Shown in pieces: positions 1 to 10,858 of a stretch of 57,352 bases of DNA. The notes below the pieces were generated by a model. That model was not told the origin of the DNA. It made no database searches and saw nothing but the letters and a program-made list of their open reading frames with translations. The position numbers were made by a program, and so were the translations under genes. Position 1 is the stretch's first letter; the number at the start of each line of letters is the position of its first letter. The stretch is from NCBI RefSeq assembly GCF_000003605.2, contig NW_003128867.1, forward strand, positions 82,152 through 139,503. The letters are read 5' to 3'. The stretch comes from Saccoglossus kowalevskii (lineage: Eukaryota; Hemichordata; Enteropneusta; Harrimaniidae).

Positions 1-222
1 ATACACAAAAATCTTAAACTCCCTAGCATACATACATCTTAATCTCCTTTGCATGCATGCATCATAATCTTCCTAGCATGTATACAAATCTTAAACTCTC
101 TAACTTGCACATAAATCTTAAATCCCCTAGCATACACACAATCTTCAATCCCCTAGCATACACACAAATCTTAAATTTCCTAGCATACACACAAATCTTA
201 AACTTCCTAGCATACACACAAC
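1..222. repeat. Degenerate 27-bp tandem repeat
   Basis: About eight diverged units with the core CCTAGCATACACACAAATC, most regular at 140-215 where the spacing is 27 bp. The array is cut by the window edge. The core CCCTAGCAT..AAATC also recurs in the 32-bp array at 2431-2893, so the two arrays look related. Confidence 0.85.
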
Positions 223-539
223 AACCAGTTCAAACTATATTATAACATCACTCCCAATATAACATATTTTTCACTACAGCCTGTTAACTGCACAGCTCCA
301 ATTAAACTCAATTCAGTTCCGTTTTTGTTTAATGGGGATATGCATGACCTGAGACCATAAAATCATGGCTGAAGCAAACATAGATTATATATATTTTGAA
401 TTACTAATACCACCATAAATACACTGTTATTGACTTGTATCAATAACTATTTATTGTTTTTATGATAAGAATAATAATGTATCAATTTATTTATATAGTC
501 TGCATACATGATTTACTCCGACCATAGATTCTCCAGTAG
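223..539. other. Unassigned AT-rich DNA
   Basis: No gene, array or recognisable element seen. It separates the 27-bp array from the CpG-richer candidate promoter. Confidence 0.5.
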
Positions 540-793
540 AGGGATACGAAACAGCCGGCAAATATCAAAGGAATCGACAAGACAGGATGTACAAGCTAGT
601 TTTGCGTAAATTAGTTTTGTCCCGCTATGCTCCAACGTGGATAACTTCCTGTGACGTCACAGTGCAAACATAAACACATTCAGTTTTGTCTGCCCGACGC
701 TCGCTTGCAGTGTACGTTTTTAGCTTTCCTGCCGAATTCCGCAATTTTCCCGACGATTATAATTGTTGAAGTTTCTTTGAAGAAGTCTTAGTT
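540..793 (+). promoter_or_regulatory. Candidate promoter/5'UTR with CRE palindrome
   Basis: This block is visibly richer in CG dinucleotides than the DNA around it. It contains the perfect 14-bp palindrome CTGTGACGTCACAG at 649-662, whose core TGACGTCA is the consensus CRE bound by CREB/ATF bZIP factors. It lies about 130 bp upstream of a short reading frame that ends in a good splice donor. The promoter role is inferred from composition, the CRE and the downstream exon candidate. Confidence 0.35.
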
Positions 794-881
794 ATGCTGG
801 GTCTACTACTGGAGAGTCTATGTTTTGACATACATACTATAATTTTTGTGATCACGACAGATTGTCATGCATACGAGTCAG
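794..881 (+). CDS. Candidate first coding exon, signal-peptide-like
   Basis: The frame opens at an ATG (794) behind a CpG-richer leader and reads 29 codons plus one base to a donor CAG|GTAAAT at 881/882. The predicted peptide begins MLGLLLESLC, has a hydrophobic stretch around residues 15-22 (TIIFVITT) and a small residue before a possible cleavage point (DCHA|YES). The exon ends in phase 1, the phase most often found just after signal-peptide exons of secreted and receptor proteins. No acceptor exon could be linked to it in this window, and the product is not recognised. A chance ORF is a real alternative: it is short, and the frame stays open beyond the donor to 976. Confidence 0.25.
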
Positions 882-1007
882 GTAAATTTTTTCTTTCATG
901 CATCTTGGTGAAAACAGTTTTTTTTTACAACGAGAATTTCATACAAACACTCAAATTATTAAATAGCTGGCAATAAATGTGTATTATTTTTGCATGTATC
1001 ATATTGT

Positions 1008-1192
1008 TCTACTGGAAATAATTTTCGCTAAAGGAATGATTCAGTGAAAATAAAATCCAGCGAATATACCTGTTTTCCTATAATTCACATTCAACTCATT
1101 CAAAAATCAGTGAAATTAAATTCCATGAAAAACACACAAAAAGTCTTCTCAGCTAAAATTAAATCCAGCTAAAATAAAGTATTATACAGTAT
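1008..1192. mobile_element. Family B MITE, copy 1
   Basis: It carries the family hallmarks TTTTCGCTAAAGGAATGA, AGTGAAAATAAAATCCAGCGAA, a central CATTCAACTC segment and the end CCAGCTAAAATAAAGTATT..ACAGTA. The left end is degraded, reading TACTGGAAAT rather than TACTGTAAAAT. A family C copy follows 60 bp to the right. Confidence 0.75.
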
Positions 1193-1254
1193 TTTAGCAC
1201 ATGTAAAAGTCAGTTCATATACAAGGCTTACATATATGAGGCTAATAGAGAAAA

Positions 1255-1430
1255 TACTGTAAACAATTTAATTTTCACAGCAGGAGGTTTCACAATTGGT
1301 GGATTTTGTGCCATTTGTGTGACACAACATTTCACAACAGTCACTGAAAATCTGTTTCATACGACAGCAGAGAAATTTTCTTCATTACAAAATTTTGCGA
1401 ATTTTTCGAAAAATTTTCTCCTATGAAATT
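1255..1430 (+). mobile_element. Family C element, copy 1
   Basis: It starts TACTGTAAACAATTTAATTTTCAC and aligns by eye, in inverted orientation, with 31008-31192. Shared parts are the terminal TACTGTAAAC, the CAG(C)AGGAGGTTT/TGGAAGTTTT segment, and an ACAGAGAAAT...TTACAAAAT block. The right end is not clear. Confidence 0.55.
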
Positions 1431-1440
1431 GAAGCTGTTT

Positions 1441-1835
1441 AAAGTACGTAAGTTTGAATTACGGTTTACAATAAAAATGCAGGTTCGAATTTACTTTTCC
1501 TACGTTTTACTTTTACAATAAAAATGCAGGTGGTAATGTACTTTTCCTACGTTCAACTTTTGCAATAAAAAATGCATATCGAAATGTACTTTTCCTACGT
1601 TTTACTTTTACAATAAAAAATGCAGGTGGTAATGTACTTTTCCTACGTTCAACTTTTGCAATAAAAAATGCATGTCGAAATGTACTTTTCCTACCTTTTA
1701 CTTTTACAATAAAAAATGCAGGTGGTAATGTACTTTTCCTACGTTCAACTTTTGCAAGAAAAAATGCATATCGAAATGTACTTTTCCTACGTTTTACTTT
1801 TACAATAAAAAATGCAGAATGGAATGTACTTTTCC
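1441..1835. repeat. 48-bp minisatellite with 96-bp higher-order period
   Basis: Eight units carry ACTTTTCCT at 1493, 1540, 1588, 1636, 1684, 1732, 1780 and 1828, a strict 48-bp spacing after the first. Two unit types alternate: one with GGTGGTAATG before the core and TTTTACTTTTACAAT after it, one with TCGAAATG before and TTCAACTTTTGCAA after. The true period is therefore 96 bp. Because 48 is a multiple of three, a stop-free repetitive frame runs along the minus strand; I do not regard it as a gene. Confidence 0.95.
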
Positions 1836-2430
1836 TCAATCAAATATAACTTTGGATAATAACATGTTTTCAACGCTGTTGTATAAATGTTTGCTTGAGC
1901 ACTTTATATCAGGAAATTAGACTGGTATAAGTGGTATATTGAAATGATATCTAGCCAATTATTTGACAGATATTAACAATTGCATTTCCTTTATTTAATA
2001 AACGAGTATTTAATTAGATTTTGTGTTATTATTATTCAATGCATTTATTTGTGTATCCGACTTGTATCGATGTTTGGACATTCCTAGCTGAAAAAAATTA
2101 AAATTAAAATAAATACTATTTTTATTTTATTTTATTGTTGTGTCATGTGTAACTGAAAGTTAGAATAGCAACAATTTTCATTTTTCGCAAATTTTCACTT
2201 AAGCTCCCTAGTTATAAATGTATACAAATTTAAGGCCCCTTAGCATGTAACAAATAGCTTTGTTTTAAGGAAGTGTTAACAATTACTGAAAGTCACAACA
2301 ATTTTGGGTTTTTGGGAATTATGATTTTTAGTCACATTTTCAAAATTCCTATTTTTTGACCATTAGGAACAAAACAAACTTTAAATGTAATTAAATCTGT
2401 TAATTTCTACTTTTTTTTTAACATAACCAA
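1836..2430. other. AT-rich spacer between two arrays
   Basis: Low-complexity A/T runs (for example 2090-2135). A lone diverged CCCTAG..AAAT unit near 2208-2255 resembles the monomers of the flanking array. No gene seen. Confidence 0.5.
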
Positions 2431-2893
2431 CTCAATTCCTAGAGTTAACTCCCTAAGCACACAAATCCCAGATTGAACTCCTAGCCTGCATGTAAATCCT
2501 AGTTTCAACTCCCTAGCATGCATATAAATCCCAATTTGAACTTCCTCACATGCACACAAATCCCAGATTGAACTCCCTAGCCTGCATGTAAATCATAGTT
2601 TCAACTCCCTAGCATGCATATAAATCCCAATTTGTACTTCCTCACATGCACACAAATCCCAGATTGAACTCCCTAGCCTTCATGTAAATCCTAGTTTCAA
2701 CTCCCTAGCAGGCATATAAATCCCAATTTGAACTTCCTCACATGCATCCTCACAAATCCTAATTTGATCTTCCTAGTGAAACAAATCTCAGTTTAAACTC
2801 CCTAGCACATACTTAAATCTCAGTTTAAACTCCCTAGCACATACTTAAATCTCAGTTTAAACTCCCTAGCACATACTTAAATCTCAGTTTGAA
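2431..2893. repeat. 32-bp minisatellite with 96-bp three-monomer period
   Basis: Three 32-bp monomers, starting AACTCCCTAGCCTGCATG, AACTCCCTAGCATGCATA and AACTTCCTCACATGCACA, repeat as a block. The TAGCCT landmark falls at 2482, 2578 and 2674, exactly 96 bp apart. From about 2790 the array becomes homogeneous 32-bp units with CTCCCTAGCACATACTTAAA. Confidence 0.95.
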
Positions 2894-2908
2894 CATATAT
2901 ATATCAAT

Positions 2909-3126
2909 TACTGTAAAGAGGATAATTATTCACTGGGTTTTAATTTTAATAATAGCTTATTTCGCTGACTGGAAAATGCGCTAAATTAAAACCCAGTGAA
3001 TATGTAAAATTTAGCATACAACACATTATCTAAATGACGAAACCGTGAATTTAAAACCCACTGAATATGCCTGAAATGGTAAATCAGTGAAATTTAAACC
3101 CAGTGAAAATTAGTCATTTTACAGTA
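2909..3126. mobile_element. Family A MITE, copy 1
   Basis: A 218-bp near-palindromic element starting TACTGTAAAG and ending TTTTACAGTA. Blocks reading AAAACCCAGTGAATA and their complements recur on both arms. It aligns along its length, in inverted orientation, with 44443-44653. The ends fit a TA target duplication with CTGTAAA termini, as in Tc1/mariner-derived MITEs. That superfamily assignment is an inference. Confidence 0.85.
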
Positions 3127-4183
3127 TACAGTCCAGACAAAATACTACTCATCAAAAACACAATAGTTTAACATGCACACTATATTCAAGTAATTTAAAG
3201 TGGTCATTTTCTGCTTTAACACTCAACTGGAATTAATCTAATCTAAAATATTAACCTTTATACGACCGTTGCATTGTTTGTTATCGACCACAATTCAAAC
3301 AATGCTTTACTTCAAAATAAAATTCTGATCAAATTCAATGTTGCACCATATTCTTTTTTTTTCCACCATCAAACTTTTCTGCACTCTTTTATTATATTCT
3401 TCAATGTTTCTGGAAATGAACCCTAATTTTGAAGCTAACTTTAATTTAAAATTTAATTTAATTTAAGTCAACTTTCAGTTTTTAGTAAAAAAAAATTGGC
3501 CTCCTTTGGCTTAATTTCTGAAGTCAAGTGCAGACTATGAACTGAACTATTTTATGAATTTTGAATTAAAAATATGTCTTACAATTAGATTTTTGTACCA
3601 GCTAGTTTTAAACTGGTACACAGGATTTGTTCTACTAACAGTAAAATATACGTGTTAAATTTCTATGGTCAAAATAAGTCATATTTTAATGATTTAGTAT
3701 ACAACAAATGAAATTTTTGGTAAAATATGTGCTTCCTTGGAGATGCACTCCCAATAGTTGTTTAAAGCAAGGCATGTATATTTAACATAATTTATGAAAG
3801 ACGTCAACATACACGTTCTAATAAAGCATGTGACCCTTAACCCGCACAAATTACGAGACTTCAGTTGCCGCCATTTATCGGGTCTGGAGAAACTGCTTTC
3901 TCGGGTTCCATCCAAAATCATAGTCATATACAGTACAGTCCTGTACCAAGACTCACTCAAAATAATAACTTTAAATACTATTCAATTTTTTTTTTGGATA
4001 AACCTGCAAAAATTATTTAATTTGCTCATCCACATTACATAATTTTATCGGAGCTCAACAGCTCGAGCACGTGAAGCTCGGCTCCAATACACCATCAGGG
4101 ATCACACTGCAATATTGATGGTCTGACATGGTTGGGTGGTATAAACGAGTGCCCATGTCAAGGATTGTATTCCAGCTTGGCTC
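3127..4183. other. Unassigned DNA
   Basis: AT-rich to about 4040, with TTTAATTTAA runs near 3440-3470. A GC-richer block at 4045-4183 (CAGCTCGAGCACGTGAAGCT onward) stands out from its surroundings. It contains stops in the frames I read and matches nothing I know. It ends at the family D element. Confidence 0.45.
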
Positions 4184-4340
4184 TTAAAGCGGGGGAGTCG
4201 TCACCTGTGCATGCGTCAGATAGCCATAGCGTGTCATTTTTACAAACATCTACCCATGAACTTTTGCGTTTTTAGCGTGTGTTATCGTCACTTGGGACTC
4301 AATTCCCGCATGTGCGCAAGTGACGACCCTCTCGCTTCAA
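4184..4340 (+). mobile_element. Family D TTAA-type MITE, copy 1
   Basis: The left end reads TTAAAGCGGGGGAGTCGTCA. The right end, read inverted, gives GAAGCGAGAGGGTCGTCACT, so the termini form an inverted repeat of about 30 bp that extends into CATGCG-type sequence. The interior contains TGACACGCTATGG-like sequence and GGGACTCAATTCCCGC, both found inverted at 42717-42877. No transposase frame is present. Confidence 0.85.
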
Positions 4341-5067
4341 CAGGGCAAACTTTATACATATTCAGACATAAGCGTACAAATGTATAAACGCGTAAGAGAT
4401 AATCCCTCGTTAATTAGTGAGATGAGTAATAAAATGCTGTCATGTAAACCAAGCATACCCCCCCCAAAAAAAATTGATTAAGACCTGTCGCTTATGGGAG
4501 AAACATTTTATCGAAAATCAACAAAAAAAACAAATGAATGAAATACGAAAAAATGTGAAAAAATTATGTCATTTAGAAAGTTTAAAGTATAACAGGAATG
4601 AATTTAGTGTAGTGTCTAAGAATTCTAGACAATATGACATTTTAAAATCGAGCCACGACAATTATGGCATCAGATCCACTGTTTGAATTACCACAATTTT
4701 AAAATAGACGTTATAGGATTTCAATCAACATCACTTCCTCACATTTGAAGTTTACAACTTCTGCTATAACTCTAAAATCATTGTAAAGTCAGTATATGTA
4801 CCAACTTGACATTCTACACCAATATATCAGGTAAATAAGTTCAGATTTCAGACTTTTTGCATATTATCACATTTTTGAACCCTAAATATGAGAATTATCA
4901 TGGCAGCAAGATGAAATGAGATGAAAATGGAGATGACAAAATGAATTCATCAATGTTGTGGGGAAGGTGTCATATGCAGTGGGGTCAGAATGTTCATCAG
5001 ATTTTCCATAACACTAAGAAGTATATTATTATATATATTATTGAAATTTTTTGATATATAAGTTATT
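4341..5067. other. Unassigned AT-rich DNA
   Basis: A-rich tract at 4456-4600 and AT-rich sequence after it. No gene or repeat family recognised. Confidence 0.45.
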
Positions 5068-5372
5068 TTTCTTAAGAATTCACAGCCCATATTATTCAAA
5101 TTGTAACTAAATTTTGTTATATTTAAATAATTTTTCCTCAGAATTCAATCGATATACAAATTGTGACTGAATTACGTGATATTTACATTATTTTTTCTAA
5201 GAATTCAGTCGATATTCAAATTGTGATTGAATTTTGTGATATTTACATTATTTTTCCTAAGAATTCACAGCCGATATTCAAATTGTGACTGAATTTTTGG
5301 ATATTTATATTATTTTTACTAAGAATTCAAAGCTGATATTCAAATTATGACTGAATTTTGTGACATTTGTTT
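5068..5372. repeat. 60-65-bp tandem repeat
   Basis: About five units of the form AAGAATTCA...GATATTCAAATTGTGACTGAATTTTGTGATATTTACATTA. GAATTC recurs at about 5075, 5140, 5200, 5260 and 5322. Units differ by small indels (CAGCC present or absent). Confidence 0.9.
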
Positions 5373-6795
5373 TTTCATCATGGGATAGTTGCCATATACA
5401 GGTCCCAGGCCTCAGCACCAGATGGACCGAGAACACATTTACAATATTAAAACCAAGTTGCACATGTTAGTACCTGCGGATAGCTAAACCAAACTATTTT
5501 ACACCTTATATACCTAGAACACAATGTCAAAACAAAATAGCACATATTAACAAGTACCTGCGATTACAGCTAAACTGATCGAAGGTTAAGCCATATATTT
5601 GAGTAGAATGACTTTAAGTTCTAGTTAAACTCAAAATAAGTTAACTTCTTCATCACATTTCAGTTGATTTTTAATCTCATCCCACTTAGAAATTCATATT
5701 TATGACGGTCTCAGATGAACGCAAATCAAAGCGATGACAGAGATATGATAAAAATAACCATAACATCAAGAAAACCATACCTACCTCTAGCAGTACTGAG
5801 CGATGTCATAATGCTGGACGCTGACATTGTTAAATCAGAATACCGATATCTAATAACGTAATTATCCTACCCGGTTTCACATACGGCATATGGAAACATA
5901 ACTATGTTGGTTCTGGACACAGAGATAGTTTGCAATACTAGATACACCAGCACAACTGGTACTACTGCAGTCGTGGATAGTGTCGCACGTCAATATGAAA
6001 GACCCCTACTTTATCCCCTGATTACACTATATGTGCCTAACCACGAAGGAATGTGTAACATATACAGATAGACAGCAAGAAACTATTTAACACATACCAC
6101 CTGTTCCAACTTACCTGTGTCAACCATAACAAAACACCAAGTTCCTGCTAAATCAGGTGGCCTGACTACAAAATTTAACCTTGTACAATGCAGTTAAGGC
6201 CTTACCACAAAGATTGAGCATTGCTCGTAAAATAACCAATCCTTGTTTATCTGGGCAGAACAATATATCTGCCAAGGTTTATTTGCTTGCCTGATCACCC
6301 TAAACTCTTAGTGTTTGCATAGTCTTAAGCTTCCTGCCGATGCCTGGTCTGCTGAACACCGGAACACTTTTAAATCACGACCAATCAAAATTCCAAACAG
6401 GCTAATCGACACTTGTAGGGGTCAATTTCCCTAAAACAATTACACCGACAAGAAAAAGCTAGAAAAGATCAGAGATCATTTTACACTTTTGGGTGAAGGC
6501 TTTTAATCAAAATTTAATCAAAATCTAGAATGCATTGAGATGCACTTCAAGATGTTTCTCAAGTGTTCACATGATATAGTTTGTTGTGTACTCAGAGCAA
6601 CATAACTAGAGTATCATCCAGTGCAACAAAAAATAAAACTAGAGCTTGTCTTTCACAAATGAAGAAAATACAACTTGACTTGGAGTGGTTTATAAATTCA
6701 TCATTTCAGAGGGGTGGCATTACCCAAAATACAAAGCTTTTTGAAGAATTTGGCTATCGTCAGCTAAAACATAAATTACACAAATCAAATGCTTT
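5373..6795. other. Unassigned DNA
   Basis: Two partly similar stretches occur near 5455-5500 and 5535-5575 (CACAT.TTA..AGTACCTGCGAT.AGCTAAAC), probably an old tandem duplication. AACTAGAGCTTGTC near 6637 looks like part of a dispersed repeat. No gene seen. Confidence 0.4.
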
Positions 6796-7080
6796 TCTTT
6801 CTTGACCAGTCAATATCACCTGATGTTGCCCTCGTGACTTATTCTCAATTGGTATGCTTCTGTCCTATGTTGAGCAACAGGGGATATATGCTGTTTTTTT
6901 ATTGACCGGTCAATATTGGATGATATTGCCCTCATGACTGGTTCTCAATTTATATGCTTCTGGTTGTCTTACGATTGGTCAATAGGTGTGATATACTGTT
7001 TTTTTATTGACCAGTCAATATTCAGTGATATTGCCCTCATGACTATTTCTCAATTCGCATGCTTCTGGTCTCATGTCTGG
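6796..7080. repeat. ~100-bp triplication headed by a palindrome
   Basis: Three units start near 6802, 6902 and 7006. Each opens with TTGACCAGTCAATAT or the perfect palindrome TTGACCGGTCAA, then GATGTTGCCCTCRTGACT, TTCTCAATT and ATGCTTCTG. The units have diverged mainly in the second half. Confidence 0.85.
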
Positions 7081-7520
7081 TAAATCGGTATGCTGATTCC
7101 CTGATGCCAACATGACAGTTGATATTGTAAATATTGTTTGATGTTTTTGTAATCAGGAATACAGGCAATTATATGAAGAAATTTTAACTAAAACAATAAT
7201 TTATCGATGTGTTTTTTGGCAAGTAACTATAATTTTGATTCTTGTAACTCATAACAGTTTTGGTATTCGCAAGATATCTGGGTCAGAAATTGTTAGCAAA
7301 CAGCCAAACATTGGCAAGCAATTAAGTAAATTCGGCTGTGATTGAATTTTCATCAGCTTAGGGTGACAACAATCCCATTGAATCGCACACACGAAACACT
7401 CATAAATTGCCAATTCGTGGCACATTTTACGACATATGTTCCAACTTAAAATAAATAACAGATAATACAGCTTCAAAGTTTCACTTCTCTATTACGTATC
7501 ATCTTTCCCATGATGCAGTT

Positions 7521-7576
7521 TGATAGAACCATAGACCTTAAAATATTATATGTATTCTAAGGTCTATGATAGAACC
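7521..7576. mobile_element. Tiny hairpin insertion with flanking direct repeat
   Basis: TGATAGAACC occurs at 7521-7530 and again at 7567-7576. Between them lies a hairpin of CATAGACCTTA and TAAGGTCTATG with a short AT-rich loop. This looks like a short insertion of about 36 bp with an 8-10-bp target duplication. The exact boundary is ambiguous because the palindrome overlaps the direct repeat. Confidence 0.55.
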
Positions 7577-8542
7577 AATTACCACATTATCACTATAAGA
7601 TTCAAAAATTGACAAAACCAACCTTTGACCCTCAACATGCATTCTGGGATATATTACGACAAGACTATGGATTGAAAGAACATTGGCTTAAACATCCCAT
7701 TCAATGTAAATGTTCATTTTATACTTCATATCAAATAAATAATGATCAAGCTTCAGGCAATAATTCCACAGTTTCACATCGTAATCTGTTCACAGATAAC
7801 TTTGGCTGGAGGCAATAGAACATATTTTATCATTAAATTCGATTGATATCGCCCAGCAGTGTGTAGAATGGATGTCTGATAAGCTCACAAGGTGTTTTGT
7901 ATTAACTACGGCATATTCCATTACAATTGCTGGGGTAGGTCAATTAGTTGGTGAGGGGAAATCTTACATGACACTGAAAACGTTTTACCAGTGAATTATT
8001 GACAGAGTACGTTCAATGATGTGTGTTATTTCATGTTCTGTGCTATTACAGCAAACTGCAGTGTGTAGATAAACTCGTATTATCCCACCATGATTGTGAT
8101 GAAATCAATTCAATATTCAAATCAAACACATCACATCAAATTACTACTATTGCACAACATTTTCAATATAAATGAGAAAACAAATTATGTTTCATTTAGT
8201 TTTTTTAATAAAAAAATCCAATAAACACAGTTTTTTTAAACATAAAACAATAACCCATAGGAAGACATTGAAATTATCAATTTTCAGTGATGCAAATAAA
8301 CAGCTAACCATTATTCCTTAGATACGTAAATTTCAAAAGTTTTCATGCGACTGTCAGGATTAGGTGCACTCAATATTCCAATTCCGATAGAGCGTAGACA
8401 ATCATGCATTCAATAAACAATGAGATCCGACTCTACAAATTTAATGCACAGTAACACAGATGTTTTTTTTTCGAAAGTATGATGTCATTTTCATTCATCC
8501 AATCAAAACACTTAAGGCATTTCTCATCAGATAGCTTATAAC
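7577..8542. other. Unassigned DNA
   Basis: No convincing exon. AT-rich, with an A/T low-complexity patch near 8195-8240. Confidence 0.4.
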
Positions 8543-8591
8543 CGTAGAAATGCGTGGTACAGTGGTGCGCGTCGTAGCAACGTGGAACGTC
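8543..8591. repeat. Dispersed repeat F, copy 1
   Basis: About 49 bp containing GTAGAAATGCGTGGTACAG, then TGGTGCGCGTCGTAGCAACG. It matches 9774-9824 at roughly four positions in five. Both copies lie about 90-110 bp to the left of a TACTGTAAA-type MITE. Confidence 0.7.
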
Positions 8592-8679
8592 TTGTCACGT
8601 AGCTCCGCCCCCGAGGATACACAAAAACAACTTTCCACTGCTCTTACTTTCACAGTAAATTTCCTTTTTTTAAAAGCTT

Positions 8680-8968
8680 TACTGTAAAATACTTAATTTT
8701 AACTGGGATTAATTAAGATATTTTGGCTGTTTTGTGTGAACTTATTATTTACAGTAATTTTTGACGAGTTGAAACTAAAATATAGGGGAAAAAAGTATTT
8801 TCACTGGATTTTATTTTCACTGATTCTTCCCTTTAGCGAAAAGAGCTAAAACAAATATCAAATGAAAATGAAGTGATTTAAAATATCAATTTCAGAAAAT
8901 CCTATGTATTGAACTCCCATGATGCTTTGCATGAAAATTGAAAAGTGAAAAATAGTCATTTTACAGTA
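8680..8968. mobile_element. Family B-like MITE, copy 2
   Basis: It starts TACTGTAAAATACTTAATTT and ends TCATTTTACAGTA. Inside are GACGAGTTGAA, CACTGGATTTTATTTTCACT and CCTTTAGCGAAAA, all shared with other B copies. It is longer than its relatives. The extra block at about 8890-8940 could be an insertion. Confidence 0.75.
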
Positions 8969-9773
8969 TATAATAAACGAGGTAATTCCAATCTACCCAC
9001 CCTGTTATAATATTGGTACATCCCTAAAACCTGGCGATAACCTATGGTTCTGTCACAATCGGTTTCATCTCAAGTGGTAATTAAAAAAATATTCAATTGA
9101 GTTCATTGTTTATTTCACCAACAACTCTGGTATGTTTTCAGTAAATCCATACTAAATAATATGTCCAATTATGATTTTAGTAATAAATCTTTTTGGTTGT
9201 CCATTATATATTATAAATATAGTTAAAAATTTTGTAAATTTTTGCTATTTTTCTATAATTTCTTTGCTAATTTAATTTTTTTTATTTAATATTTAAATAT
9301 TTCTTGAAGTCAGGAAAATTCACTATATCAGGAGACAAATATAAATCTCAATCAGAATATAATATTTTATCACAACCCAGGGACTCACAGTTTATGAGAA
9401 CTCCAGGTTTTTTTGAAAGTGACATACCAATGTTTAAAAAATATGCACCTTTGTTTTTAATTTTGTTTTTTGATTCAGGGGGGAAAAAAGGTAAAAGTCT
9501 TCCAATTTGAAGATATTCGGGCAGACATCCGGGCATTTTAACCCGGATGTCAACCATCATGGTGAAAACAAAGGTTGAAAACTCCAAGAAAACTGTACTT
9601 TGGGATAGTTAATGAGACTCCCATGAACAGTGTAACAAGATTACCCATACATGTGCATCATATATACATTAGGTTGCTCAGGATTACTTCAAAGTTGAGT
9701 TTGTGTTGTTTTTTCAAATTTATCTGTTTTCACCGGCTAAATGACCGGCGTTCCACAGCAGCTCGCACAGAAG
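8969..9773. other. Unassigned DNA
   Basis: Very AT-rich around 9180-9310. An open stretch at 9304-9510 has no recognisable protein similarity and is not called. Confidence 0.4.
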
Positions 9774-9824
9774 CCATAGAAATACATGGTACAGCGGTGA
9801 GCGTCTTAGCAACATAGAGCGTTC
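9774..9824. repeat. Dispersed repeat F, copy 2
   Basis: CATAGAAATACATGGTACAG, then CGGTGAGCGTCTTAGCAACA. Counterpart of 8543-8591. Confidence 0.7.
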
Positions 9825-9930
9825 GTTTACAGTTTTGAAATAAACTGTTTTCATGATAACTGTCAAACTTACTACAAATCTGGAGCATTCTTATACTATC
9901 ACACAACATTCCAAAATGCAAAAACATGTT

Positions 9931-10151
9931 GCTGTAAAACCATTTATTTTCACTGACATTTAATTTCACTACTAGTACGGTATTTTCATGTTTTGAGCAT
10001 AATCACTGTGTTTTCATTTCACAAATTTGTCAAGGAAACAATGAGTTTTATTGTTATTTTACATGTTTATGTAGATTTAATTTTATAGTGGATTTTACTT
10101 ATCAGCGAAAATAGTGAAAAAACCCAGTGAATAATTAATGCATTTACAGTA
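9931..10151. mobile_element. Chimeric A/B-type MITE
   Basis: The left end GCTGTAAAACCATTTATTTTC resembles family B. The right end (AAACCCAGTGAATAATTAATG then TTTACAGTA) is that of family A, and a B-type TCAGCGAAAATAGTGAAAA block precedes it. Recombination or nested insertion between families could produce this. Confidence 0.6.
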
Positions 10152-10667
10152 TTGTTATTCTGACTTGTGCGTCAATCTGAGAAATTAAAACTGTCAGAAA
10201 GTAAATTTGATTTTATAAAGCATGAAAAGCATACTGCATCACCATGGATACAGTAACGCTGTATTCCAAACGTATCCTTGCAAAATCTGCAGCTGTTGGT
10301 AAACAATGATTACATGGCAACACTTATTAATATTTTAATATTTCAATCACATCGATTGTCTTTATGCAGCAAATGATTTGACTTTGATATGATAATAATA
10401 TTACTTAAAATCCAGATTTTACTGACAGAAATATTACACTGCGAAACATATGTGTCTGGCTCTTGAAGGCAAAATGGCTAATATCATAATATGCTTCGTA
10501 ATGATCTTAAAGTGAAATTTCCGAATGAGTAAAAGCATTACACTAAAAGCTCAAACAGTTTCACAGCATTTAAATAATTCAAAATTAACATATATTAATT
10601 AATCAACACTCTTGCACTCTGAGAACGTTTTTGTAGTTTCACTGAAAACAAATGACTAATTATAGTC

Positions 10668-10858
10668 TATTGTGGAATGCTTTATTTTTGCTGGAAATAA
10701 TTTTGGGCGTTTTGTATGGAATTTATTTTCACTGTTTTTTGATGAGTTTAATGTGAAATACAGGAAAAAAAGTTTTTTTCACTGGATTTTATTTTCACGG
10801 AATCATCCCTTCAGCGAAAATAGCGAAAATAAATTCCAAGCGAAAGTATTCTACAGTA
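10668..10858. mobile_element. Family B MITE, copy 3
   Basis: It contains TTTTTGCTGGAAATAATTTT, TTGTATGGAATTTATTTTCA, CACTGGATTTTATTTTCAC, AATCATCCCTTCAGCGAAAA and the end CTACAGTA. It is closest by eye to the copy at 54555-54761. The left terminus is degraded (ATTGTGGAATGCTTTATTTTT). Confidence 0.85.

Noticed and set aside
1513-1839. Minus-strand KSTF..AFFIAKVE repeat frame
   Set aside because: Follows from the 48-bp array and has no similarity to known proteins.
9304-9510. Open frame of 68 codons
   Set aside because: AT-rich low-complexity surroundings, no family resemblance and no convincing pair of splice sites.
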